Shown in pieces: positions 15,932-23,134 of a stretch of DNA of 43,164 nucleotides (its first letter is position 1; each line of letters starts with the position of its first letter). Source of the stretch: a virus. The stretch lies in IMG/VR virus record IMGVR_UViG_3300019360_000006, positions 1 to 43,164 of that record. One strand, given 5' to 3'. Made by a program: the position numbers and the translations under genes. Below the pieces are notes generated by a model, which was given only the letters and a program-made list of their open reading frames with translations, had not been told where the DNA came from and ran no database searches.

Positions 15932-17542
15932 TTACTCCATTGCTAATAAGAGCTTAGTCTGTTCTATAAGAGCATCTACTTTAGCTTGACCTACTGCTCT
16001 CTTTTTAGTAGCCTTCTTGCTAGACGTTCTCTTAGCCTTCTCTATAGGCTTAGTAACTCTTCTTCTCTGCTTAATAGTTTTAGGGTCACTAAACATATCG
16101 TTGTCATATAAAGCATGACTAAGCTGAGTATGGCTGGCTATATTGAAGTGAGGATTATTAGTTACTAATTTAGCTCTCTCTATTATACTAGCCATCTCCT
16201 TATCTAATAGATCAGCTATACGCTGTACTCTCTCTTGCCATACTTGGACTCCTTTACTCTGGAATCTACTAATTATGTGTAAGAGAGGTTGTCTCCTTAG
16301 CTTATACTCATTCCAACTAAGGCTATCTTTCTTAAACTCACTCAACAAAGCTCTCCATACATGATTAAGTGTAGTATCAGCATCAAGTCCTGCATAGAGG
16401 TATTTAAGGTTACTATCTGTAGTAGTTCTCAGATGCTTATGTCTATTATATCTCCCATACTTAGAGAGCATATAGTCTAAACTATTAGGTTCTCCTGTCC
16501 ATAAGGTACTATGAGCTAACATACAGTCTTCCATAGTAATAGTAGATAAGTCAGTATCACGTACCATAGGTATGAAGTGAGGTAAGTCTACAAGACCATT
16601 CTGAGTTATGAGAGTAAGACTAGAAGGTATATTATAAAGCTCAGAGGTTATATGGCTATCTACTACATAAATATTCCCGGCTATATCAGCTAAAGACCAC
16701 ATTTCTAATCTGTTATTATCTGTAGGATCATATTCCGTGTCGAAGCCTATGTAATTAGGTATACTCGAAGGTACATAGTTTATCTTAATCTCAGGTAGTG
16801 TAGTGGGCCATTCTCCTCGTACTAGTCGACCAAAGCGTATGAAATCATATAGAGTAGCATGATAAAGCTTAGGTTGCTTAGGAAGAGAAGCTATATGTAG
16901 GGTAGGGAATATCTTAGTAGCTTTAGACTCTAGAGGATTATAGTAGTCTGTTATACCATAGAGAGTAGGCTTAATGCCTGTACTAGATTGAGCACTTGTA
17001 CTCTGTATAGACTCTCTTCCTATACACCATCCTCGCCAGTCTGTTATGCTCTCTTGTCCTGTTAAGGAGTAAAGACTAATGCCTCCCATAGCTAGAATAT
17101 ACTGAGTAGTAGAAGGTATCTTTAAATGAGTATGAGTACAATACTGTATAGCTTCTTTAAGCATCTTTACGCTAATACCATTCACAGGCTTATTACTACC
17201 TACACTAGGAAGCTCATTAGAGTTATAAGGTCTACACTTAATGACATTAGCTCTACTTACTTTAGTATAGTCTAGTTGAGTAAGAGGCCAGAACTCTCTC
17301 TGTAGCCATTGTCCTGATAAGCCTATAAGAGGCTGAGGTACTATAGAACTACACTCTTCTACCTTTCTACCTTGAGAGTAGTAAGACTTTTCTATCTTTC
17401 TGCCTGACTCTTCATACTCACCTGGATTCTGAGCTAAGATAAGTACGCTAGACTCAGGTACTATATAATCAGGAGTTATATAGTTAGAGAGTGTATAAAA
17501 GGGACAATTAGTACAGCTAGAAGGCTTGAGAATAGGAGGCAT
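15932..17542 (-). CDS. Uracil-DNA glycosylase domain fused to polymerase 3'-5' exonuclease (N-terminal polymerase half)
   Basis: A 536-aa protein. Residues 1-240 look like a family-4-type UDG: CTNC (C10, C13), ILAQNPGEYEE (35-45) in place of GEAPG, IKCRP with C103, and C135, the four Cys expected for a 4Fe-4S cluster; a TLHIASL motif stands where HPS is usual. Residues 262-400 form a DnaQ-like exonuclease: Exo I DTE (268-270), Exo II QNGLVDLPHF, Exo III Y383-x3-D387. Residues 405-490 match the start of the PolI palm ('KGVQVWQERVQRIADLL', 'FNIASHTQLSHALY'). The protein then ends in a Lys/Arg-rich tail, and the rest of the polymerase is a separate gene. AAGGA precedes the ATG. Confidence 0.82.
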   Translation of the reverse strand: MPPILKPSSCTNCPFYTLSNYITPDYIVPESSVLILAQNPGEYEESGRKIEKSYYSQGRKVEECSSIVPQPLIGLSGQWLQREFWPLTQLDYTKVSRANVIKCRPYNSNELPSVGSNKPVNGISVKMLKEAIQYCTHTHLKIPSTTQYILAMGGISLYSLTGQESITDWRGWCIGRESIQSTSAQSSTGIKPTLYGITDYYNPLESKATKIFPTLHIASLPKQPKLYHATLYDFIRFGRLVRGEWPTTLPEIKINYVPSSIPNYIGFDTEYDPTDNNRLEMWSLADIAGNIYVVDSHITSELYNIPSSLTLITQNGLVDLPHFIPMVRDTDLSTITMEDCMLAHSTLWTGEPNSLDYMLSKYGRYNRHKHLRTTTDSNLKYLYAGLDADTTLNHVWRALLSEFKKDSLSWNEYKLRRQPLLHIISRFQSKGVQVWQERVQRIADLLDKEMASIIERAKLVTNNPHFNIASHTQLSHALYDNDMFSDPKTIKQRRRVTKPIEKAKRTSSKKATKKRAVGQAKVDALIEQTKLLLAME

Positions 17543-17606
17543 ATATATTCCTTATGTCTAGAGTCTTATATCATTTACCTAGAGTCTTGTATATAGGCTA
17601 TAGAAT

Positions 17607-17678
17607 CACCCCTACTAGGACTTGAACCTAGATAGCTAGCTTAGAGGGCTAGAGCTTTATCCGTTAAGCTATAGGGGC
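17607..17678 (-). tRNA. tRNA-Arg (anticodon UCU)
   Basis: A full cloverleaf folds by hand: acceptor GCCCCUA/UAGGGGU, D stem GCUU/AAGC with a GG loop, anticodon stem CUAGC/GCUAG with loop CCUCUAA, a 4-nt variable loop, T stem CUAGG/CCUAG with loop UUCAAGU, discriminator G. No CCA is encoded. The anticodon UCU reads AGA and AGG; AGA is the dominant arginine codon in most genes here. Position 33 is C, where U is almost universal. Confidence 0.85.
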
Positions 17679-17689
17679 TTGTTATTTAA

Positions 17690-17872
17690 CTAAAGGCCTG
17701 TAATAAACTCGTTATAACACTTCCAGTAAGGGTCTGTAGCCTCCTTTATGCCATCTCTATTAAACCCAGTATCATGCTTTTTACACATAAAGAGAATTTC
17801 TAATCTAAACCATCTCTCTGTAGCTGCCTCTTCAAATTCGTCATAGTCGAATGCACCTTCTGCCTTCTCCAT
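17690..17872 (-). CDS. Hypothetical 60-aa acidic protein
   Basis: A small protein with an acidic N-terminus (EGAFDYDEFEEAATERWFRL) and aromatic residues throughout, with two Cys near the middle and end. It starts two bases after the stop of the upstream gene, with GCTTTATAG as a weak ribosome site, and ends just before the tRNA. No family recognised. Confidence 0.55.
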   Translation of the reverse strand: MEKAEGAFDYDEFEEAATERWFRLEILFMCKKHDTGFNRDGIKEATDPYWKCYNEFITGL

Positions 17873-17873
17873 A

Positions 17874-18497
17874 CTATAAAGCTTTCAGTTGATTCAAGAA
17901 GTTCCCTCTCTGCCCTCTTGTAACGTACATAGAGTACAGTCCTGACTCTAGGAATACTACTACCTCTAGCTCAGTGCTAGGCTTCCTCTCATACTTTTGG
18001 AAGAATAGATCAGTAACTAAAGCATAGTTCTTACTAACTAAGTCAGACTCCTCTTGCATCTTTCCTGTATTATCTCTCCTCTTACGAGTATCAGGAGAGC
18101 AGGAAAAGCTGAATCTACCCGTATGCTTTGTATCTTGAGATACTACTATACCAAAGACATTAAACATACATCTTCCCTTGTTATGAGAGTAAAGGACATC
18201 ACTAGGACTCTTATCTGAGTCATTACTGCTAATACGTACTGTACATTTCCCTTCTCTCCAGAGATAAGTAGATGTAGGTAGATAAAGTTCCTGCTCTTTC
18301 TTAGCTAGAGCTTCAGGGTCTATAGAAGCTTTAGCTAGAGCATCTAGATAGTTGAATTTATCTAAGTCAGGGCCTGACTCTGTAGGCTCAGGGAAGGGAT
18401 TATTCATACTAACTACTTCTTGCTCAGACTCAGGTAATAGACCGCTTAAAGGATCATTCAGATCAGCACCAAATAGCTCTTGCTCTGGTGTAGGCAT
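17874..18497 (-). CDS. Hypothetical replication-module protein, ssDNA-binding-like context
   Basis: A 207-aa protein with a very acidic, Pro-rich N-terminal third (MPTPEQELFGADLNDPLSGL to about residue 60) and a beta-rich remainder (KCTVRISSNDSD, GRCMFNVFGIVVSQDTKHTG, TELEVVVFLESGLYSMYV). The order ERF, helper, small gene, this gene, polymerase suggests a DNA-bound partner such as an SSB-like or annealing helper, but the sequence does not show an OB-fold signature I can name. Confidence 0.55.
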   Translation of the reverse strand: MPTPEQELFGADLNDPLSGLLPESEQEVVSMNNPFPEPTESGPDLDKFNYLDALAKASIDPEALAKKEQELYLPTSTYLWREGKCTVRISSNDSDKSPSDVLYSHNKGRCMFNVFGIVVSQDTKHTGRFSFSCSPDTRKRRDNTGKMQEESDLVSKNYALVTDLFFQKYERKPSTELEVVVFLESGLYSMYVTRGQRGNFLNQLKAL

Positions 18498-18515
18498 ATT
18501 ATAGCTCCTTAGTGT

Positions 18516-18668
18516 TTAGTTTAGCTTCTCTTCCATAACCTGTACACCGTCAAACTCATACTTAGCGCTCAAATCCTCCTCTATCACAGTACGTACTTCA
18601 TTTATTAAGGTGTAGATACTGTGCTCAGTCTTTATATCTACAAGTGTAACCTTTAGCACTATATCCAT
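18516..18668 (-). CDS. Hypothetical 50-aa protein
   Basis: A short ORF filling the gap between the coiled-coil gene and the acidic gene. It begins seven bases after the upstream stop, with AGGAGATATAATAGCCT upstream. The peptide MDIVLKVTLVDIKTEHSIYT continues with an acidic helix and ends VQVMEEKLN, a small beta-alpha-beta pattern. No family recognised. Confidence 0.55.
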   Translation of the reverse strand: MDIVLKVTLVDIKTEHSIYTLINEVRTVIEEDLSAKYEFDGVQVMEEKLN

Positions 18669-18674
18669 AGGCTA

Positions 18675-19181
18675 TTATATCTCCTTAGGTAATGTTATAG
18701 TAGGCTCTTTAACTACTTTTACGAAGGTGCTTAACCCAGGAATATTAGAAAGGGTTTTAAGAGACCTCAGATAGCTCTCAAACCCTTTCGTGTCGAGCTG
18801 TAAGCATATAGTATGGGTTATACACCATTCTAGCGCAGTAGTAGAGTTATATTCATACGTAATTTTATCTTTTTCCTTTACTCCTCTATAGATATCTTTA
18901 GTACCAGGATCACTCTCATAGAGTGCTAGACTTATACGCTTAATCTTACTTTCTATCTCATGTAGACTAGCTAAGGCTCCTTTCCCTAAGGTAAGGTATA
19001 TCTCATTATCCTTCTCGAATAGAGCTTTGTGCTCCTTATAAGTTAAGGAATACTCTTCTACTACCTTCCTTTGCTCACTCAGTTGAGCTAAGAGTATATC
19101 TAACTCACGATACATACTGTCCTTATGTAAGTGGCCTATAGCTTGGTCTAACTGTACTTCTTTAAGATCATCTAAGTTCAT
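18675..19181 (-). CDS. Conserved phage coiled-coil protein next to ERF
   Basis: A 168-aa protein. Residues 1-90 are a helical coiled coil (LDILLAQLSEQRKVVEEYSL and on); residues 95-168 follow a pattern that I have seen in phage proteins beside recombination genes: a 'GV..KDK..YEY' strand, 'ALEWCITHTICLQLDTKGFE' and a C-terminal FVKVVKEPTITLPKEI. Its start overlaps the ERF stop by four bases, so it probably works with ERF or guards DNA ends. No specific activity is known to me. Confidence 0.6.
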   Translation of the reverse strand: MNLDDLKEVQLDQAIGHLHKDSMYRELDILLAQLSEQRKVVEEYSLTYKEHKALFEKDNEIYLTLGKGALASLHEIESKIKRISLALYESDPGTKDIYRGVKEKDKITYEYNSTTALEWCITHTICLQLDTKGFESYLRSLKTLSNIPGLSTFVKVVKEPTITLPKEI

Positions 19182-19957
19182 ATCTGTCTCTCCCTAAGCC
19201 TTACTATTACTCTAGATGCATAGTCCTGAGTAAGCTTCTCAATAGAATCTACCTTAGCAGCTTTGAGTAACTGATCTTTAGACAGTCCTTGTTCTCCTAG
19301 TAATGTAAGTATCTCTTCCATTTGATTTTCTGTGATATATACTGTAGAATTATGTGTAACTCCTTCTACTCTAGAGTCAGTATCATCATCTCCTGTAAGT
19401 ATACCGAAGCCATTACAGAACGCATATCTCTTAGCAAAGGTAATAGCTGCTGCTACTACTTGAGTGTTTGACATAGCGTTAGTCTTTGTGCCGAGAGGTA
19501 CTTGCATAGTAGAGACTTCAGAATGTCCTGCTGTATGCTTAGTGGTACAGGTTACTCTTACACTATTGTCTAGAGTCTCAGTATTGATAGCATAACTTAG
19601 CCCATACTCTTTGAGTAGATGACGTACCTGAGATACTATAGAGTCTATAGGTGCATAGCTGTACAAGAGCTGCCCAGATGTAGACCAGACCTCTTTAGTC
19701 TTCTTAATGACAGGACATATAGATTGAAAGTGAGACATAGCTGTGTCGTATTGCTCTTTAGCATGTTCTGCTCGTAACTCTCTACGCATAGCAAGGAGTC
19801 TTTCTAAGGCTTCTACACTTACTTGCCTATCTATAGCCATAGCTATGAGAGTATCTACTTGACTCTCTGGGAGTGTAGGTAAGTTCTTAGTAGGTAAAGT
19901 ATCTTCTCTACTAGACTTAGTAGGTACTACTTCATTAGAGATTACATCTGGGAGCAT
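19178..19957 (-). CDS. ERF-family single-strand annealing recombinase
   Basis: A 259-aa protein. The ERF core is clear: AKEQYDTAMSHFQSICPVIK (about 79-98), LLYSYAPIDSIVSQVRHLLK (about 110-129), 'YGLSYAINTE', 'GTKTNAMSNTQVVAAAITFA' and 'KRYAFCNGFGILTGDDDTDS', the last typical of ERF proteins. Such proteins bind single-stranded DNA and anneal complementary strands, supporting recombination and, in circularly permuted phages, genome circularisation or concatemers. A short helical tail follows. It heads the leftward operon. Confidence 0.9.
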   Translation of the reverse strand: MLPDVISNEVVPTKSSREDTLPTKNLPTLPESQVDTLIAMAIDRQVSVEALERLLAMRRELRAEHAKEQYDTAMSHFQSICPVIKKTKEVWSTSGQLLYSYAPIDSIVSQVRHLLKEYGLSYAINTETLDNSVRVTCTTKHTAGHSEVSTMQVPLGTKTNAMSNTQVVAAAITFAKRYAFCNGFGILTGDDDTDSRVEGVTHNSTVYITENQMEEILTLLGEQGLSKDQLLKAAKVDSIEKLTQDYASRVIVRLRERQI

Positions 19958-20108
19958 CTTTAGTCCTCATAGTCATGTGTACATGCTGCTGAATAGCTTA
20001 CTTACATCTTCTGACAGTTTAGTCCACATAGTCTATTAGCCTTTCTCTCATATTTATATAACTTTCTAAGGTTTCTAACTTATACTAACTCTCTAACTTA
20101 TACTAAGA
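19958..20108 (-). promoter_or_regulatory. Likely promoter region of the leftward replication operon
   Basis: A 150-base gap between the terminator of the upstream gene and the ERF start. On the minus strand it holds several AT-rich -10-like boxes (TATAAG twice, TATAAA) but no clear -35. Assigned by position and composition only. Confidence 0.35.
20074..20106. repeat. Two 15-bp direct repeats, 18-bp period
   Basis: TCTAACTTATACTAA occurs at 20074-20088 and again at 20092-20106. The period is about two helical turns, so a protein bound to one copy would sit on nearly the same DNA face as one bound to the other. A candidate operator of the ERF operon. Confidence 0.7.
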
Positions 20109-20142
20109 TAAAAAGAGAGGAGGTAAGCTATGCCTACCTCCT
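20109..20142 (-). terminator. Rho-independent terminator of the 20605 gene
   Basis: On the minus strand, AGGAGGTA and TACCTCCT form an 8-bp stem around GGCATAGCT, followed by CTC and TTTTT. A second imperfect stem (GCTTGC/GCAAGC with GACAG/CTGTC inside, 20148-20174) overlaps the stop codon of the gene. The gene at 20165 is thus its own transcription unit. Confidence 0.75.
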
Positions 20143-20164
20143 TCTTAGCTTGCAGACAGGCTGT

Positions 20165-20605
20165 CTATGCAAGCATTTCATCAATAATAGCCTCTACGAG
20201 TCCTACCTTATCATTGGTACTCATAAAGCTATTGTATGATACGCTCTTTTCATTGCAGAGGAGCTGAAGCTTGTCCTCAGCAAGTGAGTTAATAAATGCT
20301 CTGAGACCATCACGAGGGGTGATAACATTTGGTCTACGAGTGCGTACCCCTGTACACAGTTCGACTAACCTACTCTTAAGATCATCTACGTGCTCTGACC
20401 ATTGCGCTATTTTGAGTATGAGCCTAGCTCTAGATTTCCATCCATAGAGCTTATTACTAAATGATCTAGTAAGACTTTCGGTGCACTCTACAGGGAAGTA
20501 TTTTACGTATTCTTCGTAGTTAAAATCATCTACATCGCTTCCCTGCTCTTCATCTGTACCATTCTGAGTAGGTTCATCCAATACCACAACGGCTTCGTCT
20601 ACCAT
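20165..20605 (-). CDS. Hypothetical 146-aa protein, separate early unit
   Basis: An acidic N-terminus (PTQNGTDEEQGSDVDDFNYE) followed by a helical body with a basic middle (SNKLYGWKSRARLILKIAQW) and a C-terminal helix. It has a strong AAGGAGGAAAT ribosome site and its own terminator, and faces the rightward gene at 20700 across a palindromic operator, as regulators often do. No helix-turn-helix is recognised. GTG/GAG-rich codons resemble the accessory block more than the operon downstream. Confidence 0.65.
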   Translation of the reverse strand: MVDEAVVVLDEPTQNGTDEEQGSDVDDFNYEEYVKYFPVECTESLTRSFSNKLYGWKSRARLILKIAQWSEHVDDLKSRLVELCTGVRTRRPNVITPRDGLRAFINSLAEDKLQLLCNEKSVSYNSFMSTNDKVGLVEAIIDEMLA

Positions 20606-20624
20606 ATTTCCTCCTTGAGTTTAT

Positions 20625-20642
20625 GTATACTAGAGAGTATAC
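20625..20642. promoter_or_regulatory. Palindromic operator candidate between divergent genes
   Basis: GTATACT-AGAG-AGTATAC is a perfect 7-bp inverted repeat in the 94-base space between the starts of the genes at 20605 (leftward) and 20700 (rightward). It is well placed to control both. Confidence 0.55.
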
Positions 20643-20699
20643 TTCTACTGCATTCCAGCTAATTGTAGAGACTTTTTATGCCCATGTCAAGGAGATTTT

Positions 20700-21023
20700 A
20701 TGTCTGAGATAGATGGTGGTTCTAATGATACTATAGATAGTTTTAGTAAATATAAGACTAAGAAAATACTCAGAATACCATCTCTTAAACCTAGTGACTG
20801 GTATCTCGTAGAACAAGAGATAGATTTCTTTAGCTTCCAGAGCCGAGATAAGCATATACGAGCTATACTAGTGTTAGGAGCCAGACTTATTTACTCAGGC
20901 TTCCATGATCCTAGAGTACGAGAGATGATCTTACACTTAGCTGAGGAAGTAAAGAAAGATAACTTAGACTTAGGGAAGCATGTGGTGTACAAGGAGTTTA
21001 AGAATATAGTGAAGGATATGTAG
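20700..21023 (+). CDS. Hypothetical 107-aa protein, divergent to the 20605 gene
   Basis: AAGGAG lies five bases before the ATG. The protein is polar at the start, then shows IPSLKPSDWYLVEQEIDFFS, a helix rich in RDKHIRAILVLGARLI and a Lys-rich C-terminal helix. The basic helices and the position at the control region suggest a DNA-binding or regulatory role, but no fold is recognised. Confidence 0.6.
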   Translation: MSEIDGGSNDTIDSFSKYKTKKILRIPSLKPSDWYLVEQEIDFFSFQSRDKHIRAILVLGARLIYSGFHDPRVREMILHLAEEVKKDNLDLGKHVVYKEFKNIVKDM

Positions 21024-21051
21024 GTACGTACCTAACTGAGTATCCACTGAG

Positions 21052-21078
21052 AGAGGAAAGCTTCTCTACCTTTCCTCT
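21052..21078 (+). terminator. Terminator-like hairpin after the 20700 gene
   Basis: AGAGGAAAG and CTTTCCTCT pair over 9 bp with a 9-base loop, 28 bases after the stop codon. AGAAAGTAAAAG follows rather than T residues, so termination efficiency is doubtful. Confidence 0.4.
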
Positions 21079-21244
21079 AGAAAGTAAAAGTAAATCTTTT
21101 TCAAATGAGCTGCAAATTTCAAAGCCTATATATTAAGTGTATTTTTTTTTAGACCTATAGTAGTACGTATAGGTGCTTAGCTAGGTGCTTTCTTAACGGT
21201 ATAAGATTACTTTAACCTTATAAAGTTAAGGTATAGGACTATAC

Positions 21245-21300
21245 TTGTTAGACCTAGTACAATAAGGTATAGTATGGATAGACCTAGTACAATTAGGTCT
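21245..21300 (+). promoter_or_regulatory. Sigma-70-like promoter with overlapping repeated operators
   Basis: TTGTTA (21245-21250), 17-bp spacer, TATAGT (21268-21273). A 14-base element TAGACCTAGTACAA occurs at 21249-21262 and 21279-21292, one copy in the spacer and one just past the -10. The second copy is part of a perfect inverted repeat AGACCTA-N7-TAGGTCT (21280-21300). This arrangement is typical of a repressed promoter. Confidence 0.5.
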
Positions 21301-21613
21301 TACGTATCTGGGGAGCTACGTAAATGAGTATTTATCCAGGTACGTATGTAAGCATTTACGTAAGTGAGGTACTTACGTATTTACTTAGATAAGCATTTAC
21401 GTAAGTGTGTGCTTACGTAAATGAGATATTACGTACATGCATATTTGAGTGCTTACGTAATTGAGGACATACACACTTGAGTATTTACGTAAATGAGTGC
21501 TTACTTAAGTGAGTGTTTACGTAAATGCATATTGACGTAGATACATATATGAGTATTTACCCAAGTGAGTGTTTAAGGCTTTACGTAAGTAAGGGTTTAC
21601 GTAAATAAGTTCT
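21301..21613. repeat. 17-unit TACGTA tandem array on a 16/24-bp grid
   Basis: Units begin at 21301, 21317, 21341, 21357, 21374, 21398, 21414, 21430, 21454, 21470, 21486, 21502, 21518, 21534, 21558, 21582 and 21598. The consensus is TACGTAAATGAGTGTT. Thirteen units start with exact palindromic TACGTA and four with variants (TACACA, TACTTA, GACGTA, TACCCA). Spacings are 16 or 24 bp with a single 17. No open reading frame crosses it. This is an iteron-like protein-binding array: a replication origin, an enhancer for the sigma-54-like site just downstream, or a partition-like site. Confidence 0.9.
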
Positions 21614-21619
21614 TAGTCC

Positions 21620-21635
21620 TGGCATACTTCTTGCA
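21620..21635 (+). promoter_or_regulatory. Sigma-54 (RpoN)-type promoter candidate
   Basis: TGGCATACTTCTTGCA fits the -24/-12 consensus TGGCAYR-N4-TTGCW in every specified position, with GG and GC twelve bases apart. It points toward the accessory block, about 155 bases upstream of the first full gene, and lies directly after the repeat array, where an activator would bind. Confidence 0.5.
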
Positions 21636-21680
21636 ATATATCACTATTATATAAGTGTGTATGAGATATTAGGAGAGCTT

Positions 21681-21728
21681 ATGTATGTATTAGAAAATAA
21701 AATATACATAGGTACTTGCTATTATTAG
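21681..21728 (+). CDS. 15-codon leader ORF upstream of the accessory block
   Basis: AGGAG at 21671-21675 is five bases before this ATG. The peptide is MYVLENKIYIGTCYY, and its last codons overlap the first arm of a 10-bp inverted repeat (TACTTGCTAT 21713-21722 with ATAGCAAGTA 21746-21755). The arrangement resembles a translational leader controlling downstream expression. Very short, so chance is possible. Confidence 0.35.
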   Translation: MYVLENKIYIGTCYY

Positions 21729-21755
21729 GATCGGGACGTAAATTGATAGCAAGTA
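21713..21755 (+). promoter_or_regulatory. 10-bp perfect inverted repeat in the accessory-block leader
   Basis: TACTTGCTAT and ATAGCAAGTA flank a 23-base loop, between the leader ORF and the first gene. Ribosomes on the leader would cover the first arm, so the stem could open or close with translation. Confidence 0.5.
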
Positions 21756-21789
21756 GTTAAGTCACCCAAACAGAGAGGATGCTAGAGAG

Positions 21790-22392
21790 ATGGCACGGAA
21801 ACCAGTACAGCACCTGAGCATGTCTGATGTGTGGATGAGTCCTGCTGAGGAGGCTTTAGCGATCGAGGAGGATGGGGTCGCTTGTAATCCTCAGAGCTAT
21901 GAGGCTGTCCTGAAGGTCTGCAAGGACTTGGCGTATCCTGACGGCTATATGGTCTTGTGGGGGGGGGATAATAACCAGGTGCATACTCAGTATACCTTTA
22001 CCTTAAGGTATGCCTTAGCGTGTGGTGAAGAGGCAATTAAGGGCTATGACTGGTGTGAGGTATGGCGCTATACGTCTACCTATGGTGAGACTATGGTGTG
22101 CCATGCTGTGTACCAGCGCTTGGACAAGGTAGTCTTCAATGCTAAGCAGTATGCAGCTCCTATTGGTCCAGAGGTCCAAGGCTCTATGAGTAAATATGTT
22201 GAGCGGTATATCGGGATGTCTGAGGCCTATACAGTAGCTCAAAAGCTTACGCAGGTGACTAGGAGAGCCCATGTTGTGTGGTTTATCCCAGCCCAGGGCC
22301 TGCTTGAGGTTGTTGACGAGAGTGGGCTCCAAGAGGAGAGAGACTACCAGGATTGGTTGGGTACGTGTGTGTGTGGCTCTCGTGCGGTGTAG
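21790..22392 (+). CDS. Hypothetical 200-aa protein, first gene of the accessory block
   Basis: A mixed alpha/beta protein with many Trp and Tyr residues ('YPDGYMVLWGGDNNQVHTQY', 'GYDWCEVWRYTSTYGETMVC'), four to six Cys, and a C-terminal 'DWLGTCVCGSRAV'. Composition and codon use (GTG, GAG, GGG, CGG) differ from the virion and replication genes. A long leader with a sigma-54-like promoter precedes it. No family recognised. Confidence 0.7.
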   Translation: MARKPVQHLSMSDVWMSPAEEALAIEEDGVACNPQSYEAVLKVCKDLAYPDGYMVLWGGDNNQVHTQYTFTLRYALACGEEAIKGYDWCEVWRYTSTYGETMVCHAVYQRLDKVVFNAKQYAAPIGPEVQGSMSKYVERYIGMSEAYTVAQKLTQVTRRAHVVWFIPAQGLLEVVDESGLQEERDYQDWLGTCVCGSRAV

Positions 22393-22420
22393 GCTAACTC
22401 TAGTGCAGAAGGAGGCTAGT

Positions 22421-22579
22421 ATGATGCTAGCTAAGTTAGTCGGTATGACTCTTCTCAGATGGACAGGCTACCGCTTCTCAAAGGACTTTAGGCGAGGGGC
22501 TACACTCTGGCATAAGATCGTGTACAGTTGTGTGGATACTGTGAGAGCTAACTATATTGCGGAAGGGATACGCGTATGA
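22421..22579 (+). CDS. Hypothetical 52-aa basic protein
   Basis: The start at 22421 is chosen because AAGGAGG lies eight bases upstream; the longer in-frame start at 22271 would overlap the previous gene by about 120 bases. The peptide MMLAKLVGMTLLRWTGYRFS continues with a basic, aromatic stretch. The N-terminal hydrophobic run could be a short membrane anchor. Its stop overlaps the next start (ATGA). Confidence 0.6.
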   Translation: MMLAKLVGMTLLRWTGYRFSKDFRRGATLWHKIVYSCVDTVRANYIAEGIRV

Positions 22580-23133
22580 TGCTCAAGAAGAGTTTTGAGG
22601 CCACAGTAAGTATGGATACTGAGATGTTTCCAGCACTTACGAAACTGCTAGGTGTCGGTACTGACTTGCAGAACTCCCAGACTATAGAGGGTCAACACAC
22701 CTATGTCCTGACGCTTGCACAGCTTAGTTTCTTTACCTCGCAAGAAGTACAAGAGATGAGGAAGCGTATTACTGAGTTTGAGCACGCTTCGGCTAACAGG
22801 ACTAACCTCAGAAATAATGGGAGTAAGCTCAAAGGCCATATTGAGAAGATCGAGTCTTATAAGGAGGGGCTCCTCATCCATATACAGGCTATCAAGGACA
22901 TCCTCACACCTAAAGAGGTAGTAAGGATGACCTTAAAGGATGCTGAGGCTCAGGCTCTCCAGGCGAGTGTACTGCGAGTAGCAGAGTCGTTCAAAAACGT
23001 GCCTGAGAAGCTCCTGAGAGGATTTGCTGCCTCCTTATTAGGTGTAGAGGAGCAAGAGTATACTTACGAGGAGTTACCGCTTGCTATAGCCACGAAGCAG
23101 ATCACAGGGCAGATGCTAGAGAAGGGAGTCTAG
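22576..23133 (+). CDS. Hypothetical 185-aa helical protein
   Basis: A largely helical protein with a central coiled-coil-like section (about 55-105, 'EVQEMRKRITEFEHASANR' then 'LKGHIEKIESYKEGLLIHIQ') and a Leu/Ala-rich C-terminal half. Coupled by ATGA overlap with the gene before it. No family recognised; a host-protein binder would fit the block but is a guess. Confidence 0.65.
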   Translation: MMLKKSFEATVSMDTEMFPALTKLLGVGTDLQNSQTIEGQHTYVLTLAQLSFFTSQEVQEMRKRITEFEHASANRTNLRNNGSKLKGHIEKIESYKEGLLIHIQAIKDILTPKEVVRMTLKDAEAQALQASVLRVAESFKNVPEKLLRGFAASLLGVEEQEYTYEELPLAIATKQITGQMLEKGV

Positions 23134-23134
23134 G

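Noticed and set aside
21301-21613. CRISPR array
   Set aside because: Units are 16 bp, degenerate and contiguous, with no unique spacers and no cas genes.
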